Shown: positions 10,073 to 22,423 of the stretch, piece by piece
How positions within the stretch are numbered: the first letter of the stretch is position 1
Layout of the letters: each line of letters opens with the position of its first letter
NCBI GenBank assembly: GCA_003427395.1
Contig: BFEA01000068.1
Coordinates: 683,467 to 744,341, forward strand
Length of the DNA stretch: 60,875 bases
Source of the DNA: Chara braunii
Taxonomy: Eukaryota; Streptophyta; Charophyceae; Charales; Characeae
Direction: 5' to 3'
Made by a program: the position numbers and the translations under genes
Notes under the pieces: generated by a model
The model's database searches: none
What the model saw: only the letters and a program-made list of their open reading frames with translations
Told to the model about the DNA's origin: nothing

Positions 10073-10230
10073 CAATCAATCAATCAATGAAAAAAAAAAA
10101 AAGGAAAATCGAATGAATCTTCCGCTAGGACATGGGAATATACAATCCTACCTGTGTGTGTGTGTCTGTGCGCCTGTGGGGCCAAACAATCAATCAATTA
10201 ATCAATCAAAAAAAAAAAAAAAAATGCGCT
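9818..10230. repeat. Compound repeat: (AATC)n + A run + 80-bp unit, two copies and a third truncated
   Basis: The order AATC array, A tract, GAATGAATYTTCCRCTAG, then a GT-rich stretch occurs twice (9818-10020, 10033-10185). A third AATC array plus A tract (10189-10224) ends near the assembly gap. Confidence 0.8.
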
Positions 10231-10241
10231 GGTTTTTTGTT

Positions 10242-10328
10242 NNNNNNNNNNNNNNNNNNNNNNNNNNNNNNNNNNNNNNNNNNNNNNNNNNNNNNNNNNN
10301 NNNNNNNNNNNNNNNNNNNNNNNNNNNN
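10242..10328. other. Assembly gap
   Basis: 87 Ns. Confidence 1.
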
Positions 10329-10436
10329 GCGGGGGTCGCGGACTCAGCCGCGGCCGCGGATCGGTCGCTCTTGTCCGCTGCCGAGGGTGTTTTGTAGCCT
10401 CAATTCTTAACCAACCACTCCCTCACTTCATGTATA

Positions 10437-10665
10437 ACATAGAATTCGTGAAAACCTAACAAAAAGAATTGTTAGGTTTTCACGAAATTTTTTAAAGATT
10501 CTGATAGTACATTTTTCAGGCTTCCTACATGAACAACATTCTATGTGAAGTAGATTAACCGCAAAAAATGAATAGAAAAATACTTTTTNAAAACCACTGG
10601 AAGTGGTGAGGAGAGAAGCAAGACCTTTTACAAAAAAATCACTACCTTGGAAAGCACCGTTTGTT
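10437..10665 (+). repeat. Dispersed repeat R1 (second copy at 53927-54125)
   Basis: Both copies share, in order: AACATAGAATTCGTGAAAAC-like start, TTAAAGAT, GTACA.TTTTCAGGC/TTTAGGC CTCCT, ATGAAGTA, AAAAATACTTTTT, AACCACT.GAAGTGG and AAAATCACTACC. This copy has an extra hairpin, GTGAAAACCTAACAA and its inverse, at 10449-10485. Confidence 0.65.
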
Positions 10666-10867
10666 CAAGAATCGAAATATCCCTTTTTTTATTTCAAAAA
10701 AATAAATTTCTAGTTCTATAAGGTATGAAGCACGATGAAACTATTCCGGGGCGTCCCAAACACGCATATATATTTTCCTATTCACGAATACATTCTCTTG
10801 GATATGTTCCCTCATACATGGACGAATATATTGCTTTTTNGTATTTTTTATTAAAATAATTTTCTAT

Positions 10868-10960
10868 TTTTTAATTTTAAATCGTGGTTAGCCAAGAATT
10901 TGAAGATGTCCTCGAGGCAAAAGTTGTTTGAATTTTTCTTTTACATAACATATATTTTTT
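10868..10960 (+). mobile_element. Conserved core of the hAT-like AT-rich superfamily, diverged member
   Basis: Contains GATGTCCTCGAGGCAAAAGT then TGTTTG and TACATAACATATA. This matches in order the cores at 24565-24635 and 54340-54395. The ends of this copy were not found. Confidence 0.5.
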
Positions 10961-11729
10961 TATAAGGATTTTACAGTAAAATTAAAAATGGATTATATTA
11001 ATTTATAGTTTTATAAACTAGTTTTCGCACAACTTGGTTTTTACCAAACTGTTGAAAACGACTTATAGTTTTATAAATGAGTATTCACTTAAACTGTTTT
11101 TTTCAACGTCTTTAGAGTTCGTCTTACAGTCCTTAGAGATTGTTTTGTTTGAGCTATTTTTTTTTTCAATCTACTGAAAACGACTTATAGTCTTATAACA
11201 TGTTTTTTTATTGGAAAGGATTTTATTGCACATTTTGAGAATCACTAGACTTCTTGCCAATTTTTTTGCCTCCTTTCTCGNGAAACAGTTAAAAACACTC
11301 TCTTTTATGCGTCAAAAATAAGAGTTTAACTTTCATTTTTTCATTGTATAAAAAATATTAGGTTTTGTGGTTTTGTTAGGTTTTCACAAATTCATTGTTG
11401 TATGTTGTATCCTCACAAGTAAAGTCGTTATGACTATCGACCAACTAATCAACCATTGGCTGAGTAAGCACTCTTCAAAGCCACAACCTCATTACCTCCC
11501 TTGTGGATGTTACCGCGATGAATCAGGTTATCAATTCATCTCCAACTCCTCATCCATTGCCAAAAAAAAAATAAAAAAAATCCCATATTTATCTTACAAA
11601 TGATGACCCTTTCACAGCACGCCTATTCACGGAACAGCTCATCACTTGATCAGGCAACTACTCAATCGACTTATGATTGACTACTTTCGATCGATCACTC
11701 GATTGAATACTCGCCGGAACTGAGAACGA
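10961..11729. other. AT-rich, no gene
   Basis: Contains three short repeats of GACTTATAGTTTTATAA (11005, 11064, 11175). Nothing else is identifiable. Confidence 0.5.
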
Positions 11730-12048
11730 CCATTTCGTCAAAATGAACATTTTTTATTTTTTGAACGAAATTGAAACCGGGTTTTTTGGCCGAAAACTCG
11801 TCAAAATTTGTTGTTCCTAAGGGACGCTGGACCCCCTGGCTGTACATAGATCAAGCTTGAGACCAGGCACCTCCAGGCAGTTTTCCTTGGAGGTAACTGG
11901 TCTCAAGCTAGGTCCATGTACAGCCAGGGGGTCCAGCGTTTGCAAAACGCTGGACCCTCAGGAACAACAAATTTTGACGAGTTTTTGGCCAAAAAACTCG
12001 GTTTCAATTTTGTTCAAAAAATAAAAGATGTTCATTTTGACGAAATGG
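11730..12048. mobile_element. 319-bp foldback element
   Basis: Long arms start CCATTTCGTCAAAATGAACA and pass through TTGTTGTTCC and GCTGGACCCCCTGGCTGTAC to GAGACCAG. The right half returns the inverse almost base for base, with a small duplicated GCGTTTGCAAAACGCTGGAC patch. It is non-coding. No clear target duplication is visible, so the superfamily is undetermined. Confidence 0.85.
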
Positions 12049-13143
12049 CAGTTGGAGGATCACTTCCCCATAAGAACATCTGTTGAAAAAAAAAAAAGGG
12101 GGGGATGGAAGGGGGAAACCAACAGATCAAGCAACTACTCAAAGTCGGCTAAGTACTTGCCTGATCGGAGGTTACACTCTCAAACACCACTTCTTAAAAT
12201 CACCAGCCAACAAAGCACCTGATCAACTATTCAAAAAAAAAAATGAATACCCGATCGTTCGACACTCCACTCGGCAATCCGAACTGTCATCGTTAAAGAC
12301 AAGTCGTCCAACTACTCAAACCACCTGATTGTCACTCGATCGATTACCTCATCAATCGACCAAGTACATTCGTTGTTTGAACGATTACTCAAATAGTGGC
12401 AGTCGGGTCAATCGTACAAAGACCGTAAAATATTCCTACCCAAACAACGCAAAGATTTTGTCACTGTAAAAAAAGAGGAAAAAAGAAAAAGGGAAACAAC
12501 AAAGAGAACAAAGTGGGAAAAGCATCGGAGCACTATGAATGCCCGTAATTTGCCTTCACCAATCTTCCATCTCTCTGATCCCTCGATTAATCGATTGATC
12601 ACCCGATCACACCATCCGATCGCTACTCAATCGATTACTCGATCAATCACGCAAGCTCATCCATTACCCGACTGAATAACACAACTCTCTGCATTCGATA
12701 AAATGTCTCTTTGCTGCGAGAAGAGGGTTCAGGGCAGTCATGTCATTCTTGTGAAGGAACCTAAAATATTCGAATATTAGCAACTCCAAGATTTCGAAAA
12801 AAAAAAAAAAAAAAAAAAAAAGAATAAAGAAGGAGAAGCAGCAGAGAACTGTGAATATTTATCATTTTGGCCATGTTTAAACCGCCCATACTAATACTAC
12901 TTTGCTTCCAAAGGGGGACAGACAAACAAAAAAACGAAGAAATAAAACAACCCCCTCAACCCTCGATTCAACAAAACCCCAATCTACCCCAAGTCCATCT
13001 ACCCCCCGACCCCGTCAACCTCGCGTTTTTCCACCCAACCGATCAGTCGATCAATCGACTACTCAATTGTTTATGACCAATCACTCAACGACTCACTAGA
13101 TTGACTAATCACTTGACCAACCTATAACTCAATCGGATTTACC

Positions 13144-13206
<63 letters not shown>

Positions 13207-14600
13207 AAAAAGGGGAACGATCGTTGGATATCAAACAATCATTCACTTGTTTGGTCATCAATGAAATTCCGTTTGACCAAGCATTGTCCGATAACTCGAT
13301 TGTTTTTCGGTATCATACCATTAACACAATCACTAAACCAACCTCTAATACTCATAAATGGACTTTCAACTATATGATGGTATTATTACAAAACCAATTA
13401 ATCGACTATCATCGACACCCCATCATTCTATCCATTCAATCATCTACTCCAACTACCTCTTTCAGGGTTCACACATTTTTTCAAACAAGCAATCCATACA
13501 TAGATCAATCCCAAATACCCATCTAATCAATCAACAAGATTAATTATCCGACTGACCACCAACCGACTATCCATCCCCCATCACATAGAGCGATTTCCTG
13601 TTAAAAAAAAAAAGGGTGGGGGGGGGAGAGGAATAATGAGGAGTATAAGTAACACACAGACAGGGTCCAAGATGACCACCAACCTCTGTCCAACAACTTT
13701 CCAACAAGATGCTAAAAGAAAAAAGGGTCGTTCATTCAATCCGCAGACTTCCCATCATCCAAGCCAATTTCAAACATTTAACCATCACGACAATCTTGCC
13801 ATCAATTTAAAAAAAAAAAAAAAAAAGGTACAGGAGGGGGAAAACATAGAAGAGAGAGATGAACCACCCACCCTATCGAAAATCATTGATCAGTCACTTC
13901 ACCTCACACTCACGTTAACTTACCCACCCATACAACCAACGGACAAACCAAACCATCACTCACTTTCATCGACCAATCATCACGATTTTGTTAACTAACC
14001 ACCTAACCCAATCAACCAAACTACACAAAAAAAAAAGCACGATAAGGAGGGAATGAGAGCGGAAACAAACCAAACCAGCGTCAACCAGCTACTCATCAAA
14101 CCATCAACATCACTACCCATCACTACACTCTGACCTATAAGCAACAATTAATCACTCCGCAAAGTTTTTTCACCATCTCAACTAGCCATCAACGACAAAA
14201 ATAACAAATCGTGAATAACCAATCATTGTTCAATCCCTCTACCACCGCACAAACGCCACCCTCCCCCCCAAAAAAAAAAAAAAGATAGATAAGTCTCTTC
14301 TTTAATCCGTTTCACTCACATTTATCCTCAGTAATGTGTTGTACGAAAGAACTATGGAACAATTTCTCATGATTTTTTTCGAACACACCACTTCCTTCCC
14401 ACTTCAAGTCCTCTCTATCATCTTCTCCAACCCCTTTCTCACCATCTGCTTTCCCACTCTTACAATGTCACGCTATTCCTTCTCCTCCTCCTTTTCCTTT
14501 TCACACCTCTATTTTTTTTTTTTTAACATTTCTTTTTCAAAAAATCATAAATAAATCCGACATACTTGCGCATATTAAACCACCAATACCTCTGCCAGTG
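12049..14600. other. AT-rich region with degenerate ATCGATCACTCGATCA words
   Basis: Many imperfect ATCAACYACTCAATCGAT motifs and A runs at 12797-12820, 13147-13202 (55 A), 13808-13826 and 14269-14284. Small open frames are low-complexity translations. No gene is supported. Confidence 0.6.
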
Positions 14601-15539
14601 TTGGGAAATTACGATGTCTTGGCCAGTACCCAAACTTTTCGGGGGTGGGACACAGGGCCGGTAATGTCACATAAATTTGAATTTTATACTGCTGCGAGTG
14701 AACGGAAAAAAAGGGGAAAAAATGCTTTTTCTACTTGAGTGACGTATGAGTAGAAGGGTACTGGCCAACTTGAGAGACATATGAGTAGAAGGGTTGAGTT
14801 ACCCTGATGGTGTTGGATCAGGGTGGTGGAGAAGGAGTTGGTGACGTCATGATACTAAAACTCACATCATCTTCTTCGTAAGGATTATTATGTTTTGAAT
14901 CTGAATGCTTTCTCTACTTCAATGATGTCGGGCAGGGTAGTCCAAGAGACCATGCTCACAATCTTCCTCCATAGAATGCACCTTACAGGTAAAGCGGTCA
15001 CATTCTGAATGTTACTGTTTTTTTTTTTTTTTCTTGGTCGTGTGTTTCTTATGACTGCCTTGTCTGTGAATTACTCACGCGGTCCATGATCTGCTCAAGT
15101 TGTGTTTTGTCAGAGGATTGTAAGTCTCATCACACTTGCACTTAGGGGAATGTATCCAGTCATTTTCACGATGGGATGCATGTGGCAGTACCCGTTCTTT
15201 TACCCTTTTATTCTCTTTTTGGAATCTGACAACCTGGCCACGGGGCTGAGATGCCCTCATTGAGGGCACACTCAGACTACCACTTCCAATAATGTATACA
15301 ACCGCAATCACGGTCAAAGCTTTGTTTCTTTTTTTTTTCTTCTTCTTTTCTAAGGTTCACGGCCGCAACTTTTTTTTTTTTTTTTTTTTTTTTTTTGTTC
15401 TTTCCGTGAGAGTACCAGAAAGAAAATGGAGTGGTACCCAGGCTCGGCAAAACTCGGAGCGCAGTGAAATTCCTGGTCGGCAAAAACAGGCTCGAAGGTA
15501 CTAGTGATTTAACACCCTAGAAAAAAAAAAGGAGGAGGC
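14601..15539. other. No gene recognised
   Basis: Two near-direct repeats of ACNTATGAGTAGAAGGGT lie at 14743-14800, and T runs at 15019-15032 and 15371-15396. Nothing further was recognised. Confidence 0.5.
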
Positions 15540-16305
15540 CAGGGTTCGGGACGGGCCAAACGCCCGAACCTGAACGCCCGAACGTACGGGACCCCTTTGG
15601 AAGGCGTTCGGTCGTTCGGGTCGAACGCGGACAAAAAAAAAATTAAAAAAAAAACTCAAAGTTTTCAAAAAATTTCGAAACAAAAATACGTTATGGAGAA
15701 AAGTAAACTAAACAACATTTGCCTGGGCACTACATCCAAATTCTTAACCAAATTTGAATTAAAAATTAAATACAAAAAATAAACACTATGATAAAAATAC
15801 AAAAAAATAAAAAGAGAATTAAAATGAGTGAGTGTGCCAGCACCTTTTCGACACCGCCATCTTTGACCATTTTTAATTATTTTTTGGCATTGAAAAATGC
15901 CCTGAAAATTTACAGATATATGGTTTACATAATCAATAAGTCATTAAAAGTTTTTCCAAATATAATAAAATTGTTTAGGCCCCGAAATAAAGTGAAAACA
16001 AAAAGTAAAAAGTGAAAAAAAAAACAAAATAGTGAGTGGGCGAGCACGTTTTGACACCCCCATCTTTGTTGATTTTTAATGTTTTTTTGGCTAATGCAGA
16101 ATGACTTCAAACTTTATAGGCATGTAGGTTACATCATAGAAAACTCACAAAAAAACATTCAGAAAAGAAAACTTATTTTTAGGCCCCGAAACATTTTTTG
16201 GCGGGGGACAAACATGGAGGTGTTCGGCCCCCGAACAGGACCCCGAACGCCCGAACGTTCGGGGGCCAGCCCGGGGGCCCCCGAACGTTCGGTCAGGTAA
16301 CCCTG
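15540..16305 (+). mobile_element. hAT-like non-autonomous element, family B, copy 1
   Basis: About 766 bp. The right end is GAACGTTCGGTCAGGTAACC then CTG, i.e. terminal CAGGGTTACCTGACC on the inverse strand, followed by TATATATA. Both ends are packed with GAACG/CGTTC words. The AT-rich interior holds two diverged internal units about 204 bp apart, each starting GTGAGTG.GC.AGCAC and ending AGGCCCCGAAA (15827-15987 and 16032-16191). The superfamily core GTTATGGAGAAAAGTAAAC plus TTTGCCTGGGC lies near 15690-15730. CAGGG termini are typical of hAT elements. No coding capacity. Confidence 0.75.
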
Positions 16306-16732
16306 TATATATACATATATATATAATTATGTATATCTCCAAAAAAAAAAAAAAAAAGTGAAACATGGCACAAGGATCAAGGACGGGAAAAGAAAACAAA
16401 AGGTATAGTAAAAAGGAAAGACGGCGGCAAACAACCCACAATTTTCAAACGTTTTTTTATAAACCAGTTTGTTGGCATCCCATAATATTTTTCATCAATA
16501 AAACACTTAGAATAATAGCAAAAAACTATGGAAAATTCGCTCATTGTTTTTGCAAATCTAGAGTAATTACACCAATAGTCCACTCTACCAATCATCAATA
16601 AATCAACCATTCAGCAAGTCATCAGTCACATACAATATTTGGATATTGAAGAACGAAATGCTTGAATTGCTTACTTCCAAAGCATCAATTGACAGACCAT
16701 CTCCACATCAAAAGAATGTTGCAGACTTAACC

Positions 16733-16763
<31 letters not shown>

Positions 16764-17282
16764 GGGGAGGGTTGAGGAAGGCACACAGAGCATTTAAAAC
16801 AAATTGTCAAACAAGGAATATAACTAATCGAACAAAGATTCATACATATAACTCAAACTCATCTGGGAAAAAAAAAATAAAAATAAAAATGATAGCATGC
16901 CCGACTCACGTGTACATGCTCATGACAATGAATCAAATAGGAAGACAGCTTCCTAGCCCTGCATTTATCACTAATATTGGAGAAGGCAAGCACAGTAGTG
17001 TGAGATCATAACTTATACTGTGAGGCGGTGGCTGTGAAGAAGGGCATGGCAGATACAAACCGCAGGAAGATATACCGCAACAGACAAATATATTGAAAAA
17101 AAATTCCAGTGTGAGTATGAATCACAAGAACTATCAGATGCACATGTTGCTCGAAAGATATAGAGAGGTTACGACCATCGATAGAATGAGCAAAATAGGA
17201 ATAAATATTCCGCTAAAATGCGGGAAGATACTTCATGGCTTCATGCTGAGGCTGCACGATACCAACCGCACCACCCGGTAAG

Positions 17283-17349
<67 letters not shown>

Positions 17350-18354
17350 ACACCTCTCTTTCCACCGTTAGCGCAGTGCCAACTACTAAAGGGCACACCT
17401 CCCTACTTAAGGCGGCCAAGTACACGGGTTAGTTGCACGTTTCAGTTAATCAAACATGATGGAAGTGGGTGCACGATCACGATGACCACAAACAGAATAT
17501 AGGCGGCATTCCGCAGTCTGGATGGCGTAGTAAGAAGACCACTACGGCCTACAGGAGATTACTTGAGTGAAGGCGATATCGTCGTTGGTTCTCCTTCTTA
17601 CCCCCCCCCCTTTATTGAACCGGATTCTAGCGTAGAAATGTACTCGGCGGTTAACCTGGCTAGGTACATGCACATCACGAGGTCCAGCCACGAGCATCAC
17701 CGGGAGAAATAAGTGACCATGCGATCGCCGACGAGCATCTACCATTACAATTATGATCATTGTGACATCGATAATGTGATGATAACCGCGCCGTCGAAGT
17801 CGTGTGTCTACTCACTTTATGTGCAAAAAGAAAGCGAGTAGGAATCTTCCGCTAGAACACGGGAAGATACACGGCCATACTACGGCAGGTATGTGCTTCT
17901 TCCCCTCTTCGCCATCTCAGCAGGAGTCATTTTCCCTTCTATCTTCCACTCCACTCCACCATTTGTCATTAAGTCTTCACCATCACGTTCGCCTTGTCTT
18001 AGAACCCAGGAATAACATATTGTTTTGTTCAACTCTATAGAGTATCGAGCGAAATATTGAAATTTTCACCCCCTGCCATGGCTGCATTCCCGCTACCTTC
18101 GTGCACTCTCTTTCCTACTAACACTTGTTCTACTAATCTATCGTTCCAACTAACTCTACTACTCAGTTCACCTTGATGTACAACCCCTGCCTCACTCTTT
18201 TCCTCGCTCGATTTCACTAAGGAACGAGTGAGATAGTGATTTCCTTACTCCTGTTTTGTCTATCTCAGCCATCATCGTCTTCTCGATGCTAATACAAGTG
18301 CGTCTTAGCAGGAGGTTCCACACTCGCCCAAGCATCACTTGTAAACAACTCCAA
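16306..18354. other. Region without recognised genes
   Basis: Holds a TA-rich flank, A run 16733-16759, a TGTGAGTATG end (17106), two CTTCCGCTARAAYR..GGGAAGATAC hairpin motifs (17208-17235, 17845-17873) and (CT)n at 17285-17346. Open frames are short. Confidence 0.5.
17285..17346. repeat. (CT)n microsatellite
   Basis: About 30 uninterrupted CT units. Confidence 0.95.
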
Positions 18355-18876
18355 CAACAAAAAAATTCCCACGAGAAATGAAAGTTGAAAAAACATTCCA
18401 TAAAAAAAAAAAACCTCATATTTATAAATTATCATTCCAATATTTGTCCAATTCTAAAATTTTCAGTTTTATTTGATAGTTCCCGTCTAAATATGAGTTT
18501 TCCCTTCCAACTACATTTATTTGTTCAAGATGGAATGAAAGTCTGGACGAGTTTATGAAATGTTTTAATTAAAATTTCATTCTTTTACAACAAATATCTT
18601 CTAATTTAATTTGGATTAACCTATTTATGACTGAAAATCCTTACTTAGAATGACAGTCCAATTAAAATATTTCATGAACTCATCCAGACTTTCATTCCAT
18701 CTCTAGCATGCAGTTCAAATAAGAAGGGATACCCCATTCTTGAAATGAAAGTTCTCAAGTAAGACGAAAAGTTTTAAAATTGGAATGACATTTTTTAAGA
18801 TGGAATGAAAATTTGAAATTTGGGAATGTAATTTTACTATGGAATGAATATTTAATTCTGGGAAATTTTTCTGTTG
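18355..18876 (+). mobile_element. 522-bp MITE, family D, copy 1
   Basis: Starts CAACAAAAAAATTCCCACGA, ends GGGAAATTTTTCTGTTG. The ends are imperfect inverted repeats, flanked by AA on both sides. Internal inverted arms GATGGAATGAAAGTCTGGAC and GTCCAGAC-like inverse give a second hairpin. Three further copies lie at 46237, 46880 and 48106. Non-coding. Confidence 0.8.
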
Positions 18877-20600
18877 AACTATCCTAAAGAAACTTCGACT
18901 GGCTTGTCTATTATTTCGTCCCTATACTAGTGTCCGACAAACGATTCACAATTAAATACCGTTGTCACGCGTTTTGTGCCTCCACCGTTGTTCCTCCGCC
19001 CTCTCCTTACTCAAGCATAGCTCGGCATTCCGATCCCCACGAGCACACTCATACTCAAGAGTCTCACAGTGAATTGTAAACAGCACACAATGTATCTTCT
19101 AGCTCTGCCTCGTCTCATCTTCAGCCAAAACTCCGCCTAGGGAAACCAGCTTCTGGACGGGTCGAGCAGTCTGTCGCCACTACACTCAGGCCCCACGAGC
19201 AATTTGCACGCCAGTACAGCGGCGGTCTCCACCACAGCGCCTCATGACTACTCCGCTCAGGCAGAGCTTACACCCTTCCAAATCCCCAACGGGCAAGCTC
19301 ACACACTGATCGCGGGATCGAGGGCATGGGCCAGCTACTTAACCTGCTGCATGAGCCTCGGCGGGCTGGTCGAGACTTGTTGTAGATCTTTGCGGTAGTA
19401 GCAAAGTATTCAAATAGGAACTTTGATAACTAAAGTGGAGAGGGTCCCAGGTGAGCGGCTGCGCACAATCTGCGCCCTCCGCCACTATGGCTTCTGGCCG
19501 ACTTTGCCCAGGGCACAGTTCACCATCTCTCTGGTCCCAACGGGCATGCTCACGCCAAAACCTCTCACAACAAATCACAATTAGTGGACAACGCACCCGC
19601 CGAGGGTCGCTGCCACCCAAACTTCTTCCGCTTTGTGGGCTAGTCACCCACCGGTTTGCATTCACGTTGACCTTCTCAGTCCGTGTTTCACCAGTTCATG
19701 GGTGTACCAACTGAGCTAAGCTCATTGGTCACACTGTCATGCTTGACACCGATACTGCATCCCAAGATGGGACCGGTGCTCAATGGAGCCAAATAATAAA
19801 ATTAAAAAAAAATGGTCAGGTAGAAGGTGGTACCCATGGGAAGGGAAAATTATTGGCACCCCCTTCGGTTCCACCAATCTGACCCGTTGCTGAGGTCGAC
19901 AACAAAAACCGAGGAGGATAGCCCCGTCGGGCCCTCAACCCCTCAGTTCCCTTAATAGTGCTTCGCTGCTTCTTCGTCACCGATTGCTGACCTCGATCCC
20001 AAAAACTTATTGCTTGAGAGTTCAACATCGTAATCGATAGTGCTATGCCCAAGACTGACATTGGCACTATCAGAAAGCCTTATAAATGGGTTCAACAGGT
20101 TGAGCGACCTTATAAAGAATCCCTAAAGGCCACGCTTTGGCTTATCGATCGGATTCCTGATTGCAAATCGGTGTCCTCCTACTGTGTGGGCACCAGGCTC
20201 TGTGCACAGCCCGCACTTATTCATCACCAATTGTACTAACCCTGTTTTTATTGAACCTTGTCTTGTATATGAAAAGTCGTCCGCGCCTTAAACGAGCGCG
20301 TCCACACACCCTCTAATCTTACCTCACGCGCCTCAGAGTTCAGCTATAATGAGTCGAGTGTGGGACACGTGATACTTACGTAATTTCTTATTTTTTATAT
20401 CGTTTCGGGTGCAACTTGTGCGAAATGCACATATACGCATGAATACCCTTGTGAGGGTATTCACTCTGACAACGTGAGTTGTGTTCTCTGTGCTCGGAGT
20501 TCGTGCGTTGCGTTCCCTCCGGTCGCCTCAGTCCCCAAATGATAAAACTTGCAGTCCCCCCTTCAACTTTAAGCCATCGTCTTTTGTCACGAGCAGTCAC
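18877..20600. other. No gene recognised
   Basis: Contains two diverged GCTCAGGCAGAGCTTACACC / CCCAGGGCACAGTTCACC-like blocks about 240 bp apart (19255, 19507). Longest open frames are under 110 codons and overlap on both strands. Confidence 0.45.
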
Positions 20601-20604
20601 CCTA

Positions 20605-20805
20605 TCGACCCTGATCGATAAATGAGGTCAACAGCGGCAGCAGTCTATTACCCCTAACGGTAAATGAGGCTAACACCGGCAGCGACCTATTGGCCCTGAA
20701 CAGTAAATGTGACCAATGGCGACAGCGGCCTATTGGCCCTGAACGGTAAATGAGGCCAACAACGGCAGTGGCCTATTGGCCCTGAACGGTAAATGAGGTC
20801 GCTCC
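20605..20805. repeat. 43-bp tandem repeat, about 4.5 copies
   Basis: Unit begins CCTATTGGCCCTGAACGGTA and ends ACGGCAGTGG. Starts at 20686, 20729 and 20772 give a constant 43-bp period; earlier copies are more diverged. Confidence 0.9.
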
Positions 20806-21540
20806 ACTATTTTATTTTTTTGTCGAGGGTAGACTGAAATGAAGATTTCATGCCGAAAAGCAAATAAGATGGCCCAAATAGGAAACCAGGACCCAGGCAG
20901 ATCATCAATCTGGATGGGGACCAGCCCCCAGCAATAACCACAACCGAAATAATCCAGGTCTGGAACACTTCCTAAGCCGTCGTCGAAAAACCACTAAAGC
21001 CACTGAATGAACGAGACTGTTGAGAAACCAAACCTAAAAAACCGCTGATTCAGAATAAACCGAGCACCGAAGATCAAGTTAACCTACAAAAACAGGCCAC
21101 AACACTGACCATTACCGTAAACGTCATAGTTCAGACTCACACCGTGCAGCGAAATATCAGTTGTCCAAATCATGTATGAAACGGCCAGTCGAGCATATCA
21201 ACCATTACCCTTAAATTCATAATGATTATCAAACCACGCACTCACAAAAATAAAGGGGTCACTAATGGCTCAATTAAACAACATAGATCGGGGTAGAACC
21301 AGGATGAAACATAATCGGCCTAAAAAAACGGAAGACGGACAAAAATCACAAAAACTAGATTTTTTTTAATCATTCTAAAATATATATGTATTTTTTAATT
21401 TTAGCCACAAAAATAAATAGATCCCCGCCTATACCTCTGCCACATACAACTGCTTACATTGAAGCGCGCTCACGTGGCCTCGACTGAGCGTCAGAGAAAT
21501 CAAGAGTAAAAGCAAAATAAACCTTTATAAGGGGTGTCAA
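20806..21540. other. AT-rich, no gene
   Basis: Nothing identifiable beyond an isolated T run. Confidence 0.4.
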
Positions 21541-21584
21541 AAATATGTCATTGATAAAAAAAAAGAGTAAAACTACGTTGCATA

Positions 21585-22035
21585 GAGTACACGTACGGGG
21601 GCTTCCCGTACAAAACGTACAGATTATTTCTGTACGGGATCTGTACGGAAACGTGTACGTTTTGTACGCCCCCGTACGAAAAGCAAAAAAAAAAAAAAAA
21701 AAAAAGTTCATCAAAAAAATCCCAAAAAAAACTATGTGATGCAACAACACAAAACAAGCAACATTTGGCTGAGCTTTAAAAAAAAAAAATCAAAAAAATT
21801 GGCGCACAGAAATTAGTTTTTTAATTAAAAAAAAATAAAGAGGAAGTAAAAAAAAAATAAAAAAATTGTGCGATGTTGATATCCAAAAGATCAACAACGT
21901 TTTTATTTTTATTTTTTTCAGAATTTTTTTAACCCAAAAAAATTTTCGAAAGTCGTGGCTACACCGAATTGTGGCCAGAGGGGCGGCGACCGTGATCACG
22001 GCCGCACGCTGAGTTTGACCCCGCGGTCGTGATAC
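21585..22035. mobile_element. Possible diverged member of the GC-word superfamily (GTACG word)
   Basis: A palindromic GC head built from CGTACG/GTACAAAACGTAC words (21590-21680) is followed by an AT-rich body. The body has ACTATGTGATGCAAC...CAACATTTGGCTGAG, which resembles the superfamily core. A GACCGTGATCACGGCC palindrome (21988-22003) follows. End boundaries were not found. Confidence 0.4.
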
Positions 22036-22090
22036 AAAGCTGTACACATAATAACTGCCAGGTAGCTTAAACAACTGCAAGAACCTTATG

Positions 22091-22215
22091 TTCATCGTCA
22101 CAAACAGAACTGCCCGGTAAACCGTAGGCAGAGAGAGAGAAGAGGACAACAAATGAGGGGTTGTGACAAACTGTTTCGTCGGAGTTTCACCGACTCGTCA
22201 GGAGGCTGAACCCTC
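22091..22215 (-). ncRNA. Hammerhead-ribozyme-like element, copy 1
   Basis: On the minus strand, CTGACGA (22201 downward) is followed by a perfect 5-bp stem II, GTCGG/CCGAC, with loop TGAAACT. Then come GAAA, a short ACA/TGT stem III with loop GTT, and the predicted cleavage triplet GTC ending at 22165. This reproduces the conserved hammerhead core CUGANGA...GAAA...UH. Stem I is atypical: GAGGGTT pairs with AACCCCTC only after a 7/2 internal loop next to the core. The element continues through a CT tract to CAGTTCTGTTTGTGACGAT. Self-cleavage is not shown. Confidence 0.55.
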
Positions 22216-22423
22216 AACAGTCTGCAGAATCCCCTCACTGATTGCACTGTAAATAATAATATACCTTAACCAAAATCAAAGTAGACTATCACTCACCCAC
22301 ACCAGATGGAAAACTCTACAGACTGTCGGTTCATCCACGAAACAAAGAAATGTCTGTCATAGCCAAAAAATACACTCTTGACACGACTCTTGCACTAGAG
22401 GCATATATATTTATCGTCACAAA

